Assembly: GCA_947627395.1 (NCBI GenBank)
Contig: CANQVW010000009.1
Coordinates: 1 to 24,051 of the forward strand
Direction of reading: 5' to 3'
Origin: an uncultured Bacilli bacterium
GTDB lineage: Bacteria; Bacillota_I; Bacilli_A; ML615J-28; CAG-698
DNA length: 24,051 nucleotides
Part shown: positions 1 through 6,612 of the stretch, one piece after another
Layout: every line of letters starts with the position of its first letter
Position numbering within the stretch: the first letter of the stretch is position 1
Position numbers and translations under genes: made by a program
Notes under the pieces: model-generated
What the model saw: only the letters and a program-made list of their open reading frames with translations
The model's database searches: none
Told to the model about the DNA's origin: nothing

Positions 1-397
1 CTTCATATATAGCAGTGTCTCCATGTGGGTGGTATTTACCCATAACTTCACCAACAATACGAGCACTTTTCTTGTAGGCACGATCACTATATAACCCTAG
101 TTCATTCATTCCGAATAAAATTCTTCTATGAACGGGTTTCATTCCATCTCTTACATCTGGAATAGCTCGTGAAACAATAACACTCATGGCGTAACTTAAG
201 AAAGAAGTACGCATTTCTTTCGCTAAGTCGACTTCTTTAACACCACCAAAATGATGTCCTGTTTGCTCAATTGGAAGAGAAGATTGATTTTCTTCATTAG
301 AACTGTTTTCTTCTTCTACATCTTCCTTATCCTCTAGAAGATTTTCATCTTCATCTAAGGAATCTATAGAATTGTTTTTTTCATCATCATTAAACAT
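1..397 (-). CDS. gyrA: DNA gyrase subunit A, N-terminal part (cut by window edge)
   Basis: GyrA is the breakage-reunion subunit of gyrase, the A2B2 type II topoisomerase that introduces negative supercoils. Only the first 132 codons are present. The conserved core begins near residue 54 (KEVDLAKEMRTSFLSYAMSV), followed by DGMKPVHRRILFGMNELG and GKYHPHGDTAIYE. The catalytic Tyr lies beyond the edge. About 50 residues precede the core and are mostly Asp, Glu, Asn and Ser, whereas most GyrA proteins start within about 10 residues of it. The ATG at 397 is chosen because AAGGTGG lies just upstream and no later ATG has a comparable site. The gene starts 11 bases after the gyrB stop, so it is the distal gene of the yaaA-recF-gyrB-gyrA operon. 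Thr128 and Glu132 occupy the positions of E. coli Ser83 and Asp87 (quinolone-determining region). Confidence 0.97.
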   Translation of the reverse strand, partial: MFNDDEKNNSIDSLDEDENLLEDKEDVEEENSSNEENQSSLPIEQTGHHFGGVKEVDLAKEMRTSFLSYAMSVIVSRAIPDVRDGMKPVHRRILFGMNELGLYSDRAYKKSARIVGEVMGKYHPHGDTAIYE

Positions 398-408
398 GGT
401 TCACCACC

Positions 409-2427
409 TTAAATATCCAAATTCTCAACATATACAGCATTTTCTTCAATAAATTCACGTCTAGGATCCACATCATCACCCATTAACATACTAAAAATAG
501 TATCCGCTTCAATGGCATCTTGCAAAGTCACTTGTAACAAGGTTCTTGCTTTTGGATCCATCGTAGTTTCCCACAATTGTTCTGGGTTCATTTCACCTAA
601 TCCTTTATATCTTTGCAATGTTGGTTTAGAAGATTTTGTAAATGTTTCTAATATCTTTTGTAATTCTTCATCTGTATACGCATATTCCACTCTCTTATTT
701 TGTGTAATTTTATATAGAGGAGGTTGAGCAATATAAATATATCCATGTTCAATTAATGGTTTCATAAAACGATAGAAGAATGTCAATAATAAAGTTCGAA
801 TATGGGCTCCATCGACATCAGCATCTGTCATGATAACAACTTTATGATATCTTGCAGCTGCAATATTAAAATCATCCCCAATACCTGTGCCAAAAGCTTG
901 AATCATAGAAATTATTTCTTTATTTCCTAGTGCTTTATCTAAACGCGCCTTTTCAACATTTAGTACTTTACCACGAAGAGGTAGTATTGCTTGATATTCA
1001 CTATCCCTTCCTTGTTTTGCACTTCCACCTGCTGAATCTCCTTCGACAATATAAATTTCACTAACAGATGGGTCTTTACAACGGCAATCAGCTAATTTAG
1101 AAGCAAACCCTAACGTTTCAAGTGGACTTTTACGTCTTGTAGCTTCTCTTGCCTTCTTAGCAGCGACTCTTGCGCGGCTTGCTAAAACAGCTTTTTCAAT
1201 AATATTTTTCCCCACTGAAGGATTTTCTTTTAAAAATGTATCTAATCCATCAGAAAATATTTGTGAAGCAATCTTTCTAACTTCTGTATTTCCTAATTTT
1301 GCTTTCGTTTGACCTTCAAATTGAGGATCTGGATGACGACAGCTAATAATAGCAGTTAGACCTTCACGAACATCATCTCCAGTAAAACTCTCATCTTTTC
1401 TAAATAAATTATTGGCCTTACCATAATTATTTAAAACTCTTGTTAAAGCATTACGAAAACCTTCTTCATGGGTTCCTCCTTCAGGAGTATAGATATTATT
1501 GATGAAGGAATAGATATTACTTGTATAATCTTCTGTATATTGTAAAGCAATTTCTACTTCAATATTGTCCTCTTTGCCAAAAACATAAATAATTTGTGGA
1601 TGAATAGGCGTTTTAGATTTATTTAAATATTCAACATATTCTTTAATTCCACCATCATAATGAAATACAACATGTTTTTGATCTTCAGGATTCCTAGTGT
1701 CAGTTAATGTAATACGTAAACCTTTATTTAAAAACGCACATTGTTGTAAACGAACACGAAGAGTTTCAAAATCATACGTTGTCGTTTCTTTAAAAATTTC
1801 ACTATCCGCTTTAAAAGTAATACGAGTTCCATGATTTTGTGTTACCCCAATTTCTCTTAAAGGATATAAACGTTTCCCTCTTTGATACTCTTGTTCATAT
1901 TTCTTACCATCCTTGTGAATTTCAACATGTAAATAAGTACTTAAAGCATTAACAACTGAAGCACCAACACCATGTAATCCTCCAGATACTTTATAAGAGG
2001 ACCCATCAAACTTTCCACCAGCATGTAGAATAGTAAATACAGCTTCAGCAGCTGATTCACCAGTTTTCTTGTGAATTCCAACAGGAATTCCACGCCCATT
2101 ATCTGTTACGCGAATCACATTATCAGGTAAAACTTCAACTTCAATATGAGTACAAAACCCTGCTAACGCTTCATCAATCGCGTTATCCACAATTTCCCAT
2201 ACCAAATGATGCAATCCACGCGGTCCCGTTGAGCCAATATACATACCAGGACGTTTTCTAACAGCTTCTAACCCTTCCAATAATTGAATATTATCAGCAC
2301 CATATGCCTCAGATGAACTACCTGCATTCTTTTTTGCATCTTCTTCCGTTTCGCCAGCACTATCAAAAGTATCCGTTTCCTCTTCAGAAACAACGTTTTC
2401 CACTTTTTCTTCGTCTAATTCGCTCAT
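409..2427 (-). CDS. gyrB: DNA gyrase subunit B
   Basis: ATPase subunit of DNA gyrase, 672 aa. The GHKL ATPase region shows EIVDNAIDEA (about 78-87), DNGRGIP (109-115) and the ATP-lid SGGLHGVGASVVNALS (148-163). The TOPRIM domain shows EGDSAGGSAKQGRD (462-475), PLRGKVLN and the metal-binding TDADVDGAHI (534-543). The GyrB tail motif RYKGLGEMNPEQLW is near 606-619. The length without the E. coli-type insertion is normal for Gram-positive GyrB (about 640), plus an acidic N-terminal extension of roughly 35 residues before YGADNIQLLEGLEAV. The ATG overlaps the recF stop as ATGA, with AGGAAGAGG just upstream, so the two are translationally coupled. GyrB rather than ParE is supported by the recF/gyrA context. 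Confidence 0.98.
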   Translation of the reverse strand: MSELDEEKVENVVSEEETDTFDSAGETEEDAKKNAGSSSEAYGADNIQLLEGLEAVRKRPGMYIGSTGPRGLHHLVWEIVDNAIDEALAGFCTHIEVEVLPDNVIRVTDNGRGIPVGIHKKTGESAAEAVFTILHAGGKFDGSSYKVSGGLHGVGASVVNALSTYLHVEIHKDGKKYEQEYQRGKRLYPLREIGVTQNHGTRITFKADSEIFKETTTYDFETLRVRLQQCAFLNKGLRITLTDTRNPEDQKHVVFHYDGGIKEYVEYLNKSKTPIHPQIIYVFGKEDNIEVEIALQYTEDYTSNIYSFINNIYTPEGGTHEEGFRNALTRVLNNYGKANNLFRKDESFTGDDVREGLTAIISCRHPDPQFEGQTKAKLGNTEVRKIASQIFSDGLDTFLKENPSVGKNIIEKAVLASRARVAAKKAREATRRKSPLETLGFASKLADCRCKDPSVSEIYIVEGDSAGGSAKQGRDSEYQAILPLRGKVLNVEKARLDKALGNKEIISMIQAFGTGIGDDFNIAAARYHKVVIMTDADVDGAHIRTLLLTFFYRFMKPLIEHGYIYIAQPPLYKITQNKRVEYAYTDEELQKILETFTKSSKPTLQRYKGLGEMNPEQLWETTMDPKARTLLQVTLQDAIEADTIFSMLMGDDVDPRREFIEENAVYVENLDI

Positions 2428-3503
2428 TGTTCCTCTTCCTTTCTTAATTTTATTATCTTTCCATCACCAATAACATCATCAGGAATAGAATTAAGATCTG
2501 TTGCAGTAATAAAAAATTGATTACCCAAAGCAATCAGTTGAAGAATTGCTTTTTGTCTTTCAACGTCTAATTCGCTAAATATATCATCTAAAATTATAAT
2601 GATTTTATCATCATTTTTTCGAATATACTCTGTTAAACCTAATTTGATTGCTAAAACAGCAGTTTTAATTTGCCCTTGTGACCCATATGTAGATGCATCT
2701 TCCCCATTTATTTTAATTTCAACATCATCTCTATGAGGTCCAGTATTCGTTGTTTGAGTATACAGGTCATATTTTTCTTTTAACATCATATTTCCTTCTA
2801 ATTCATCTTCAAAACTATTAGGAGAATAAGTCAATTTCACAATTTCCTGCCCATTAGATATGCTTTTTGCTATTTTTTCAATGTACGGATTTAATTCTTG
2901 AATAATTTTTTTTCTAGCTTGAATAATGTACCTTGCTTTTTCAATCAATGAAGTCGTTAAAACCTCTAAAAGACAATGATCATATTCTTCAGATGTGCTA
3001 TTTTTCAAAAACTCATTCCTTTGTTTAAGAATCTTCTTATATTCAATTAAGTTTTTTAAATAATTTCCATCTAATTGACTAATGTTGATGTCTAAAAATT
3101 TTCTTCTTTCCAAGGGAGCACCTTTAATAAGAGCCAAATCATCCGGAGAGAAAACAATTGTTTTAAAATATCCAACATATTCACTAATGCTTTTATAAAT
3201 CAAACTATTTTTTTGAATTCTTTTACTTTTTTTATCATATCCAATGCTTACCTTTGAATTAGAATATTCATTTTCATAAAATTCTCCTGAAATATAATAA
3301 AAGTCAGTGTTTTTCTTTAGAACATCCATGTCTCTTGCATCTCTAAAAGATTTTCCAAAGCATAAATAATAGATTCCCTCAACCAAACTTGTTTTTCCAA
3401 CAGCATTTTCCCCAATAATTAATGTTTTTGTCGGGGAAAAATCAAAAGTGGATTGAGTATAACATCTAAAATTATTAAGTTTTATCTTTTTTAAATAAAA
3501 CAT
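2424..3503 (-). CDS. recF: DNA replication and repair protein RecF
   Basis: SMC-like ABC ATPase that helps load RecA at single-stranded gaps. It has 359 aa, close to the usual 360-370. Walker A is GENAVGKT (31-38), the signature region is YGSQGQIKTAVLAIKLG (SQGQ at 275-278), and Walker B is IIIILDDIFSELD (acidic pair 306-307). The N-terminal KIKLNNFRCY is typical of RecF. It starts 2 bases after the yaaA stop and its stop overlaps the gyrB ATG, the usual yaaA-recF-gyrB arrangement. No strong Shine-Dalgarno sequence precedes it, so coupling to yaaA translation is likely. Confidence 0.97.
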   Translation of the reverse strand: MFYLKKIKLNNFRCYTQSTFDFSPTKTLIIGENAVGKTSLVEGIYYLCFGKSFRDARDMDVLKKNTDFYYISGEFYENEYSNSKVSIGYDKKSKRIQKNSLIYKSISEYVGYFKTIVFSPDDLALIKGAPLERRKFLDINISQLDGNYLKNLIEYKKILKQRNEFLKNSTSEEYDHCLLEVLTTSLIEKARYIIQARKKIIQELNPYIEKIAKSISNGQEIVKLTYSPNSFEDELEGNMMLKEKYDLYTQTTNTGPHRDDVEIKINGEDASTYGSQGQIKTAVLAIKLGLTEYIRKNDDKIIIILDDIFSELDVERQKAILQLIALGNQFFITATDLNSIPDDVIGDGKIIKLRKEEEQ

Positions 3504-3505
3504 CT

Positions 3506-3715
3506 CTATTTCACAATACTGTATTTTCTACCTAATACCTCAATTTGATCATTAGGATACAGCTTCCTTCCTCTTCTTTGGTCAAAAACGCCATTTATAA
3601 GTACTTTTTGCTCTTGGAGAAAAGCTTTAGCATACGCACCATTCTCAATAATGCCAACAAACTTTAAAAATTGCCCTAATGTAATATATTCACTTGTAAT
3701 CGTTACTTCTTTCAT
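3506..3715 (-). CDS. yaaA: S4-domain RNA-binding protein YaaA
   Basis: Small S4-domain protein of 69 aa, almost entirely one S4 fold: a TLGQFLKFVGIIENGAYAKA helix pair, then VLINGVFDQRRGRKLYPNDQIEV. The family sits between dnaN and recF in Bacillota and is thought to bind RNA, probably in ribosome biogenesis; no specific substrate is visible here. It is first in the minus-strand operon yaaA-recF-gyrB-gyrA. AAGGAAAAAG lies just upstream of the ATG. Its usual neighbour dnaN is 2.9 kb away because of the RHH-parA/repeat insert. Confidence 0.93.
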   Translation of the reverse strand: MKEVTITSEYITLGQFLKFVGIIENGAYAKAFLQEQKVLINGVFDQRRGRKLYPNDQIEVLGRKYSIVK

Positions 3716-3730
3716 TTTTTCTTTTTCCTT

Positions 3731-3755
3731 ATTATATATAGTATATCATATGATA
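3731..3755 (-). promoter_or_regulatory. Possible yaaA operon promoter region with palindrome
   Basis: Upstream of yaaA the minus strand carries overlapping -10-like hexamers TATAAT (3731-3736) and TATACT (3740-3745), and a perfect 12-bp palindrome TATCATATGATA (3744-3755). No convincing -35 is seen. The operon needs a promoter here because the next gene upstream reads the other way. The palindrome could be an operator or chance in AT-rich DNA. Confidence 0.35.
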
Positions 3756-3924
3756 CTCTTTTTTTCTAGTAATTTTTGAAATTTTTTTCATTATAAATTT
3801 GTTGCTTATCATTAATGATATTTAATTTACATTAAAAGGGGTTTTTCTCATCATTACATATGGCTCTATGTATTTATGTATTAGACAATTGAAATTTTAT
3901 TAAAACGTATATCGTAAATTTTTA

Positions 3925-4012
3925 TATAAATATACATTTATGCATAAATATGTATTTATTTTTATAAGCAAATCTGTATTTACATAAGTAAATAAGTAAG
4001 CATTTAAATATT
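3925..4012. repeat. Octamer array 1 (distal)
   Basis: Read in steps of 8 from 3925, the units begin TATAAA, TACATT, TGCATA, TATGTA, TATTTT, TAAGCA, TCTGTA, TACATA, TAAATA, TAAGCA and TAAATA. That is eleven units by hand count. Several, including both edges, are degenerate, so the exact number is a judgement. The run TACATTTA-TGCATAAA-TATGTATT at 3933-3956 is closely matched at 5418-5441 in the gene-proximal array, which argues against chance. Confidence 0.6.
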
Positions 4013-4394
4013 ATTTCTATTTATTATAGTATTCTAATACTTATTTACATAAAAAAATATTTGCTTTTTTACATATATCTGTATTTAAATACAGAAAACA
4101 AACATCTAAATTAAAAAATTATTTTATTTATGTATGGTTTTATGTATTTATGTAAACCGAAACATAACTTATTTTGAAAAAGTATGAACAAAATATAATT
4201 AAATTTAAACAAATAGGCTAAATATACTTTATTTCATGTAATAATTTATACATATTTATGTATATACATAATGAACTAACTGTATAATATAAAATGTTGG
4301 ATTTAAAAAATTAATTGAATGTGGATATAGATAGTTTAAACTATTAATTTAAATGTTAAACAAATTTCAGCAAGTGATATATAGCAATATTTTT

Positions 4395-4410
4395 ATACAT
4401 AATTATGTAT
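4395..4410. repeat. Perfect 16-bp palindrome of two opposed octamer half-sites
   Basis: ATACATAATTATGTAT reads identically on both strands. It contains TACATA (4396) and TATGTA (4404) spaced 8 bases, with another TACATA at 4412. It is the cleanest head-to-head arrangement of the repeat unit in the tract. Confidence 0.7.
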
Positions 4411-4512
4411 TTACATATAAAATCAAAAAACATTTTAATATATTTTTATTATTTATACCTATATACATATATATTTATGTATGTAAATATTTTATTTAAT
4501 TGTATTCATTAT

Positions 4513-4536
4513 ATACATATTTATGGTTTTATGTAT
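4513..4536. repeat. 24-bp exact repeat, copy A
   Basis: This 24-bp sequence is identical to 4628-4651. It is three octamers in phase, TACATA (4514), TATGGT (4522) and TATGTA (4530). Its outer 7-base arms ATACATA and TATGTAT are inverted repeats. The inner 15-mer TATGGTTTTATGTAT occurs a third time at 4133-4147. Confidence 0.85.
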
Positions 4537-4627
4537 ATAAATATTATTTTATCGACAATCCTATATGTATTTATGTATTTACATATAATTATGCATGTTA
4601 ATGTGCATTAGCATCTTTTCATTTGCC

Positions 4628-4651
4628 ATACATATTTATGGTTTTATGTAT
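4628..4651. repeat. 24-bp exact repeat, copy B
   Basis: Second exact copy of the 24-bp unit at 4513-4536, offset by 115 bases. The phased members are TACATA (4629), TATGGT (4637) and TATGTA (4645). Conservation over 24 bases in otherwise degenerate AT-rich DNA suggests a selected or recently duplicated binding unit. Confidence 0.85.
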
Positions 4652-4818
4652 CATTTTTAAATTATTTATATGTGTATTTACATATTTATGTAAATATTGA
4701 TTGTTTTTTTTGAACCTATAGCCTAGAAAGGTACGTATTTATGCATTTATGTAAAGATGTACTTAACTAATTTATTAATATTTTAACATAATGATTATCC
4801 AAGAACGCTGCAGTATAA

Positions 4819-4874
4819 TACAGAAATACATATATATGTATATACACATCTACAAATTTACATATTTATGTAAT
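4819..4874. repeat. Octamer array 2
   Basis: Seven consecutive 8-base units begin TACAGA, TACATA, TATGTA, TACACA, TACAAA, TACATA and TATGTA. All seven start with TA and five keep the TACA form. The run ends near 4874. Confidence 0.65.
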
Positions 4875-4985
4875 TAATATTGATTTTTTATAAATTTTAG
4901 TATATAATTTATTTACAAGTTGGCAAACTTTGATTTTTCCAAATTTTCTTAATTTACACAGATTAATTAATCATTACCATTTTTA

Positions 4986-5073
4986 TACTTAAATATGTAT
5001 AAAAATAAAAACATATATACATTTTTATGTATTTATGTATATATGTTTTTATTCTTTTATTTATATATGTATT
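4986..5073. repeat. Octamer array 3 (central)
   Basis: Eleven consecutive 8-base units run from 4986 to 5073, starting TACTTA, TATGTA, AAAATA, AACATA, TACATT, TATGTA, TATGTA, TATGTT, TATTCT, TATTTA and TATGTA. The array ends immediately before a DnaA-box-like TTATCCACT (5076-5084). Its 88-bp length equals that of arrays 1 and 4 as I delimit them. Confidence 0.65.
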
Positions 5074-5075
5074 AT

Positions 5076-5084
5076 TTATCCACT
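5076..5084 (+). promoter_or_regulatory. DnaA-box-like site beside octamer array
   Basis: TTATCCACT differs from the DnaA box TTATCCACA only at the last base. The same 8-of-9 variant recurs among the origin boxes near dnaA. A single isolated match in AT-rich DNA may be chance. Confidence 0.35.
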
Positions 5085-5393
5085 GATTGATTAAATTTTT
5101 GCTTAAAATGTTGTTTTTTGGTGCTTAAAAATGAGTTTTTTGCTTTCAAAAAAACTTCGTCTCTGTTGAATTTTAAGTTAGGGGACAACTAAGTTTTAGT
5201 GAAAATATTAAAAAACGATTTGAACGCAAATTTTGGGCGAATTTTAAAGGATTACATTTATGTTGGAAGCTTCTTTTTTTAAAATATTCAATGTTTCGTT
5301 TGAAATGTTTATCTTTTTGACAAAATTTAAAACTTTAAAAAATGGCACTTTTGAGAATTTTTATTGATTTTAATGTTTAAATCGGTACTTTTA
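5085..5393. other. Non-coding island lacking octamers
   Basis: About 300 bases with no TACATA or TATGTA hexamer, lying between arrays 3 and 4 and less AT-pure than either. It contains near-repeats TGCTTAAAATG (5100-5110) and TGCTTAAAAATG (5122-5133), and a lone TTGACA at 5317-5322 without a matching -10. I find no open reading frame of note, no stable hairpin and no recognisable RNA motif. Confidence 0.5.
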
Positions 5394-5481
5394 TACATAA
5401 ATATGTAAAAAGGTAAATACATTTATGCATATTTATGTATGTACTTATTTATTGTTTTATGTATGTGTGTATTTATGTATA
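5394..5481. repeat. Octamer array 4 (promoter-proximal operator/centromere)
   Basis: Eleven consecutive 8-base units begin TACATA, TATGTA, AAGGTA, TACATT, TGCATA, TATGTA, TACTTA, TATTGT, TATGTA, TGTGTA and TATGTA. The array ends 31 bases before the RHH gene start and runs through the presumed -35 up to the -10 of that operon. A protein bound here would therefore block transcription. RHH partition proteins commonly bind such upstream repeats both to repress their operon and to build the partition complex; that role is inferred here. Confidence 0.72.
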
Positions 5482-5485
5482 TAAT
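5457..5485 (+). promoter_or_regulatory. Probable promoter of the RHH-parA operon
   Basis: TATAAT (5480-5485) follows the last full octamer hexamer directly. A weak -35-like TTATGT (5457-5462) lies 17 bases upstream, inside the octamer array. A strong ribosome binding site AAGGAGGGTGAGG (5497-5509 region) follows before the ATG at 5513. The overlap of promoter and array suggests autorepression. Confidence 0.5.
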
Positions 5486-5512
5486 CTTGCGTGATAAGGA
5501 GGGTGAGGAAAA

Positions 5513-5800
5513 ATGGCAAGTGGAGATTTACCTTTTAAAAAAAGGAGTAATCCTTTTAACGATCCTGTTGTTCCTACAACTGAATCTGTTGTGAAAGCAC
5601 CAGAAGTTGTGGTTGTTGAAAAGAACGAAACAAAGAAGGTGGCAAAGGTTCAAGAGGATAACAACCGTGAAAAATACACGGCGACAATGGAAAAGACTCT
5701 TAGAACTCGTGTTAAAATTGCTTCTGTTAAAAATGGAATTCAATTTTCAACATTTATTGAGCAAGCATGTTTGGAAAAATTAGAAAGAGAGGGAATGTAA
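5513..5800 (+). CDS. Ribbon-helix-helix DNA-binding protein, ParG-like partition partner
   Basis: Protein of 95 aa. The C-terminal third fits an RHH fold: a strand at about 54-60 (KYTATME), helix 1 at 61-74 (KTLRTRVKIASVKN) and helix 2 at about 79-91 (STFIEQACLEKLE). Residues 1-50 form a low-complexity tail rich in Lys, Val, Pro and Glu, beginning with a basic patch FKKRSNPF. A flexible tail in front of an RHH dimer is the layout of ParG/omega-type partners, whose tails stimulate their ParA ATPase. The stop TAA overlaps the parA ATG by one base (TAATG), so the pair is translationally coupled. The likely target is the octamer arrays upstream. An RHH antitoxin is unlikely because the partner is a ParA ATPase. 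The function is inferred from fold and context. Confidence 0.82.
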   Translation: MASGDLPFKKRSNPFNDPVVPTTESVVKAPEVVVVEKNETKKVAKVQEDNNREKYTATMEKTLRTRVKIASVKNGIQFSTFIEQACLEKLEREGM

Positions 5801-6582
5801 TGGCTATTATTTCAACCTTTTGTAAGAAGGGTGGCGTTGGTAAAACAACTTTTATAGGTTATTTAGGACATTATTATGCCACATTAGGTAAAAAAGTTCT
5901 TATTTTAAGTGCTGACGATCAAAATAGTATCTTTAAAATCTTTGGTGCCGAAGATAAGATTTTTGAACAAAACGATGATTACTTCGAATTCCTAATTGCT
6001 GGTCATGTTGAACTAGGTGATGTATTAATTGAAGTTAGAGATAATTTATATTTAATTAAGACCTTGAATACAGACAAGCTTTCTATGAAATTAACCCTCG
6101 AAAGAGCTCAAGAAAAGGTTATAAAAAGAATTTTTAAGGAATATGCTGAATATTTTGATTATATTTTAATTGATTTTCCACCTTCAAGTAGCCGTTTAAC
6201 TGAAATTTTACTTGATTTAAGTGATGCAGTTCTAATTGTGGTTGGTTTAGATAGCCTAGGTTTGAATGGATTCTTTAACTCAATTCAATATTTTATCGAT
6301 AATGATTTGGATTTAGAAAGTATTAAATATATTATTCCTAATGGATATAGTAAAAATAGACGTGCTCCTAAGACTTCATTAGAAAAATTAAAAGAACAAA
6401 GTCATGATTTTACTCCAAATGCTATTGTTTTACCTCCTTTACAGGATAAGTCAATTATAAAAAACATTCAAGCTGAAGGAATTAGTGCTTTTGATGTTGT
6501 TGAACTACCTCCATATGACAGAGTTAATAAAGAATTATTGGAAAAAGACTTAAAAGAATTATTTAATCAAATTAAATTATAA
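5800..6582 (+). CDS. parA: ParA-family partition ATPase (type Ib-like)
   Basis: Deviant-Walker ATPase of 260 aa. The P-loop is KKGGVGKTTF, with signature Lys10 and catalytic Lys15. Walker A' is VLILSADDQNS, atypical because most ParA proteins have D-x-D-P-Q here. Walker B is YILIDFPPSSSRLT. There is no N-terminal helix-turn-helix, and the length matches small ParF/Soj/delta-type ATPases that move DNA over the nucleoid. The start at 5800 is chosen because the upstream in-frame extension is only 11 codons inside the RHH gene, and family proteins begin directly at the P-loop strand (MAIISTFCKKGG). It converges on dnaN across a shared terminator. No parB/spo0J is visible in the window. A MinD-like role is less likely because no C-terminal amphipathic membrane-targeting helix is evident. 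Confidence 0.9.
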   Translation: MAIISTFCKKGGVGKTTFIGYLGHYYATLGKKVLILSADDQNSIFKIFGAEDKIFEQNDDYFEFLIAGHVELGDVLIEVRDNLYLIKTLNTDKLSMKLTLERAQEKVIKRIFKEYAEYFDYILIDFPPSSSRLTEILLDLSDAVLIVVGLDSLGLNGFFNSIQYFIDNDLDLESIKYIIPNGYSKNRRAPKTSLEKLKEQSHDFTPNAIVLPPLQDKSIIKNIQAEGISAFDVVELPPYDRVNKELLEKDLKELFNQIKL

Positions 6583-6612
6583 AAAAAGTACCCTTTTTTA
6601 GGTACTTTTTTT
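6581..6612. terminator. Bidirectional terminator between parA and dnaN
   Basis: Inverted repeat AAAAAAAGTACC (6581-6592) / GGTACTTTTTTT (6601-6612) with an 8-base loop. The A and T tracts give U-runs in both directions. It overlaps the stop codons of both converging genes. Confidence 0.85.

Larger units (their letters stand above)
3855..5481. repeat. AT-rich tract with 8-bp-phased TAYRTA repeats (candidate centromere)
   Basis: This 1.8-kb non-coding tract holds 16 exact TACATA and 26 exact TATGTA hexamers by hand count. Within clusters, start-to-start distances are almost always 8, 16, 24 or 32 bases, giving an octamer unit TAYRTAWW in mixed orientation. Beyond the arrays listed separately, phased groups lie at about 4022-4091, 4125-4154, 4249-4270, 4396-4417, 4464-4485, 4564-4585, 4671-4692 and 4732-4761. 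Clusters are not all in register with each other. No credible gene is visible. The 8-bp period and position just upstream of an RHH-parA pair fit a partition centromere/operator. Plasmid TP228 ParG, for comparison, recognises short boxes separated by 4-bp AT-rich spacers. The centromere role is inferred. Confidence 0.75.

Noticed and set aside
2424..2426. Mycoplasma-type code with TGA as Trp
   Set aside because: TGA serves as the recF stop exactly at the gyrB overlap, and Trp codons in the genes read as TGG.
4405..4611. Open frame of 68 codons in the repeat tract
   Set aside because: It translates only to Tyr/Ile/Met/His-rich repeats of the octamer DNA, has no ribosome binding site and no protein-like pattern.
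3855..5481. CRISPR array
   Set aside because: The repeats are 8-bp phased and contiguous, without unique spacers of constant length, and no cas genes are present.
5767..5799. Longer parA start inside the RHH gene
   Set aside because: The extension lies within the RHH gene; the ATG at 5800 is coupled to the RHH stop and matches family N-termini.
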